Below are positions 62,469-64,000 of a stretch of DNA of 64,000 bases, in pieces (the stretch's first letter is position 1; each line of letters begins with the position of its first letter). The notes beneath the pieces are model-generated. The model did not search any database. It was not told where the DNA came from and worked only from the letters and a program-made list of their open reading frames with translations. The stretch is from the NCBI GenBank assembly GCA_035539175.1, contig DATLIY010000009.1, positions 248,001-312,000 on the forward strand, given 5' to 3'. Both the position numbers and the translations under genes were made by a program. Source of the DNA: Acidisarcina sp. (lineage in GTDB: Bacteria > Acidobacteriota > Terriglobia > Terriglobales > Acidobacteriaceae).

Positions 62469-62847
62469 CTACAGCGCTGGGCGCGATGTTGACCTTGCTG
62501 CGATCGGCCGGATTCATCCCCATTTTCCCCAGCAGCTCGGCCAGGCGGTTGAAGTCGCCGATTTTGGCATTCGGGTTGGTGCGAATGCGATAGTAGAGGC
62601 GGCATGCGAGCTCCAGATGCGCGCGATCGGCCGAGGTCAGCACACCTGCGGGCGCCTGCGACACCAGCTCGTGCCAGATGGCCAGCAGCCTGGATCCGCT
62701 ATAGCCGTCAGGATCAAAGCAAGCAGGCGGCGGCCCCAGCGGGCCATCGGGTTTGGGCTCATTCGCCCTGGCCGCACGACGCTCCGGATGTTTCTCGAAG
62801 CTGCCAGAACGCTCATGCTCGGCGGTAGATTTTCGCGGACGGCCCAT
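62383..62847 (-). CDS. terminase small subunit (P27-like)
   Basis: 154 aa. GRPRKSTAEHERSGSFEKHP is the usual basic N-terminus of this family. A central helical domain (LLAIWHELVSQAPAGVLTSA with DRAHLELACRLYYRIRTNPN) binds the packaging site. FNRLAELLGKMGMNPADRSK follows. It precedes and overlaps the large subunit. Confidence 0.88.
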   Translation of the reverse strand: MGRPRKSTAEHERSGSFEKHPERRAARANEPKPDGPLGPPPACFDPDGYSGSRLLAIWHELVSQAPAGVLTSADRAHLELACRLYYRIRTNPNAKIGDFNRLAELLGKMGMNPADRSKVNIAPSAVGAGAAGTSERSGHSNVFEELAAEEASIQ

Positions 62848-63111
62848 TGTGTTTTCCTGAGACGCATCGCGCCATGTTTTCCCGTCGGACGCCTGCTGCG
62901 AGGCGGTCCTATGGGCATTTCTGCGTGACGAGTGACAAATCTATAGAGGTGATTGACTATGGCCTAACGGTGCTCGGTTTGACCCTAAAATCGTGATTTT
63001 GGAGACGCACGTTTGCTATGCCAATCGGTCTAAGCTGGCCGGCTTCCCAGAGATTTTGCCCCCCCCACCCTCGCCCCACACGCCGACCGTAACCCCTTGT
63101 TATCCATGCAT
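62848..63111. other. intergenic region before the terminase, possible cos site
   Basis: 264 bases without a credible gene between the HNH and small-terminase genes. In HK97-like phages with HNH next to terS this is where the cohesive-end site lies. I see C-rich (CCCCCCC near 63,060) and AT-rich stretches but no defined cos motif. Confidence 0.3.
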
Positions 63112-63465
63112 TTACCGACGATGGCCAAAGCCGCCGTCCTCCATCGCAGTCTTGCGTGAGTGGCACCGATGGCACAGCGGCTGCCAGTTGCTGCTATCCC
63201 AGAAGAGCCGCATATCCCCGCGATGCGGAATGATGTGATCCACGCAGCTGGCTGCCACCTCCACCTCCCCATGCTCCCCCACGCACAGCGGATGCGCCGC
63301 CAGATACGCCTTGCTGACCCGCTGCCAGCGCGCACCATAGCCACGCTGCGCCGCAGTGGGACGCTGATCCTCGCCCCGCCCCCGCGCCCGGCATGGCTCG
63401 CAGTAGCCATAGCTAACCAGACGCCCACACCCTCCAGGGCACGGCCGCTTGGCCGCAAACGGCAC
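63112..63465 (-). CDS. HNH endonuclease
   Basis: 117 aa. An N-terminal zinc site (CPGGCG and CEPC) is followed by WQRVSKAYLAAHPLCVG. The HNH core is VDHIIPHRGD and SNWQPLCHRCHSRKT. In cos-type phages such an enzyme works with the terminase in DNA cutting and packaging. Position before terS supports this. Confidence 0.9.
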   Translation of the reverse strand: MPFAAKRPCPGGCGRLVSYGYCEPCRARGRGEDQRPTAAQRGYGARWQRVSKAYLAAHPLCVGEHGEVEVAASCVDHIIPHRGDMRLFWDSSNWQPLCHRCHSRKTAMEDGGFGHRR

Positions 63466-63701
63466 TACTCCACCGCCGCAATTGCATCGTGGATCTGCGC
63501 CGCGAACGCGTCCAGCGAATGAAACACCGGAGCACTGCGCACCGTGATCGTCAGCGCCGGAGCCACATACGCATAATGCACGCGCGCGCCATAGCCGCAG
63601 ATGTCGCCCTCCGTGCCCTCCAGCCGAAATCCCCTGGCCGCCATCGCCTCGCGAATCCGCTCCAGCCGATCCGGCGTGACATCAAACGTCAATACCTGCA
63701 T
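63465..63701 (-). CDS. small hypothetical phage protein
   Basis: 78 aa. TPDRLERIREAMAARGFRLE and GYGARVHYAYVAPALTITVR suggest a compact alpha/beta fold, ending SLDAFAAQIHDAIAAVE. No family is recognised. It shares one base with the HNH gene and with the gene before it, so the genes are translationally coupled. Confidence 0.62.
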   Translation of the reverse strand: MQVLTFDVTPDRLERIREAMAARGFRLEGTEGDICGYGARVHYAYVAPALTITVRSAPVFHSLDAFAAQIHDAIAAVE

Positions 63702-63919
63702 TACGCTCTCCCCTCATCCAGCGCTGGCAGAATGTCGTGGATGGCGGAGTTGATCTCGCGCGTCTCCCGTATCGACCGCTCCCACCACGCGCCCTTGATC
63801 GTCTGCACCTGGGCGTCCTGCATAGCGGGAAACCTCGTGCGGATCGCGCTGTCCATCCGCGCATCCATCCTCATGCTGTGCAGTATCCGCGTATCCATCC
63901 TGATCGGACTCATCCCCAT
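63701..63919 (-). CDS. small hypothetical phage protein
   Basis: 72 aa, Met/Arg-rich N-terminus (MSPIRMDTRILHSMRMD). The helical C-terminal part (RETREINSAIHDILPALDEG) resembles the partial protein at the window edge (TREIEQVLLILLEIARNE). No family is recognised. Several in-frame ATGs make the start uncertain. Confidence 0.5.
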   Translation of the reverse strand: MGMSPIRMDTRILHSMRMDARMDSAIRTRFPAMQDAQVQTIKGAWWERSIRETREINSAIHDILPALDEGRA

Positions 63920-63931
63920 ATCCCCGCCCCC

Positions 63932-64000
63932 TTATGGCCACATCTCATTGCGCGCAATCTCCAGCAGGATCAGCAGCACCTGCTCGATCTCGCGCGTGTC
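63932..64000 (-). CDS. 3' end of a hypothetical phage protein (partial)
   Basis: The last 22 codons before TAA (63,932-63,934) read DTREIEQVLLILLEIARNEM and WP. The TREI... pattern is shared with the 72-aa protein that follows 12 nt downstream. The start is outside the window. Reading frame and coupling make it likely but unproven. Confidence 0.45.
   Translation of the reverse strand, partial: DTREIEQVLLILLEIARNEMWP

Larger units (their letters stand above)
36188..64000. mobile_element. siphovirus-type prophage (left part; right end outside window)
   Basis: A tRNA-associated junction and integrase mark the left side. Structural genes occupy 41.7-62.8 kb on the minus strand in the canonical order terminase, portal, protease, capsid, connectors, tail, fibre. 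An HNH gene precedes the terminase, as in HK97-like cos phages. No repressor, replication, holin or clear endolysin gene was recognised here, so those functions presumably lie to the right. The exact left boundary could be at the older relics near 35.9 kb. Confidence 0.9.

Overview
The window looks like an acidobacterial chromosome (Acidobacteriaceae/Terriglobales type). This is inferred from the Oar-like TonB-dependent receptor with a carboxypeptidase-regulatory N-terminus, the moderately high GC, the gene content, and a short interspersed repeat containing TCATCCTGAGCGCAGCG. No rRNA gene is present to confirm it.

Positions 1-36,000 are chromosome. A truncated TonB-dependent receptor (minus strand) diverges from an assimilatory sulfate-reduction operon, cysD-cysN-cysH, followed by a TSUP permease. 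CysH has the four-cysteine Fe-S signature of an APS reductase, and CysN carries a C-terminal tail without a P-loop. Together these suggest direct APS reduction without PAPS. Next come a cupin, a DUF3467 protein, a GT39-like membrane protein and an envelope run (TPR lipid/protein-export-type protein, NfeD protease, slipin, SPOR protein). Then a long minus-strand run, 24,364 to 14,476, encodes a zinc metallopeptidase, MTA phosphorylase, a PfkB kinase, a membrane glycosyltransferase, MgtC, DapF, LD-carboxypeptidase, Mpl and PlsC. It mixes purine/methionine salvage with DAP synthesis, murein recycling and lipid synthesis. A plus-strand run follows: YgfZ, DUF1844, an MBL hydrolase and RibF. After it come PBP1A, an S41-family protein that has lost its Ser-Lys dyad, and a LamB-like porin with a FucP-like sugar transporter.

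From about 35,900 to the right edge (and beyond) there is a prophage. Its left boundary carries a decayed fragment of an older integrase, a degenerate tRNA-Met(CAT), and direct repeats of a tRNA-derived 13-mer, so this tRNA locus has probably been used more than once. The phage integrase is at 38.4-39.7 kb. The structural genes are all on the minus strand and read right to left: HNH, small and large terminase, portal, S49 prohead protease, HK97 capsid, connectors, tail terminator, major tail protein, frameshifted tail chaperones, tape measure, a gene-transfer-agent-like distal tail set (DUF2460, DUF2163, NlpC/P60, tail-tip protein) and a tail fibre. A plus-strand cassette (two ribbon-helix-helix proteins, a zinc-ribbon membrane protein and an O-acyltransferase) looks like lysogenic-conversion cargo.

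The most striking feature is a two-repeat, one-spacer type I-E-like CRISPR mini-array at 37,556-37,645 with no cas genes in view. It lies inside a small prophage operon that has its own consensus promoter and a terminator. It could be a phage-borne mini-array, an RNA anti-CRISPR, or a decayed remnant. No repressor, holin or endolysin was recognised in the window, and the right end of the prophage is not seen.
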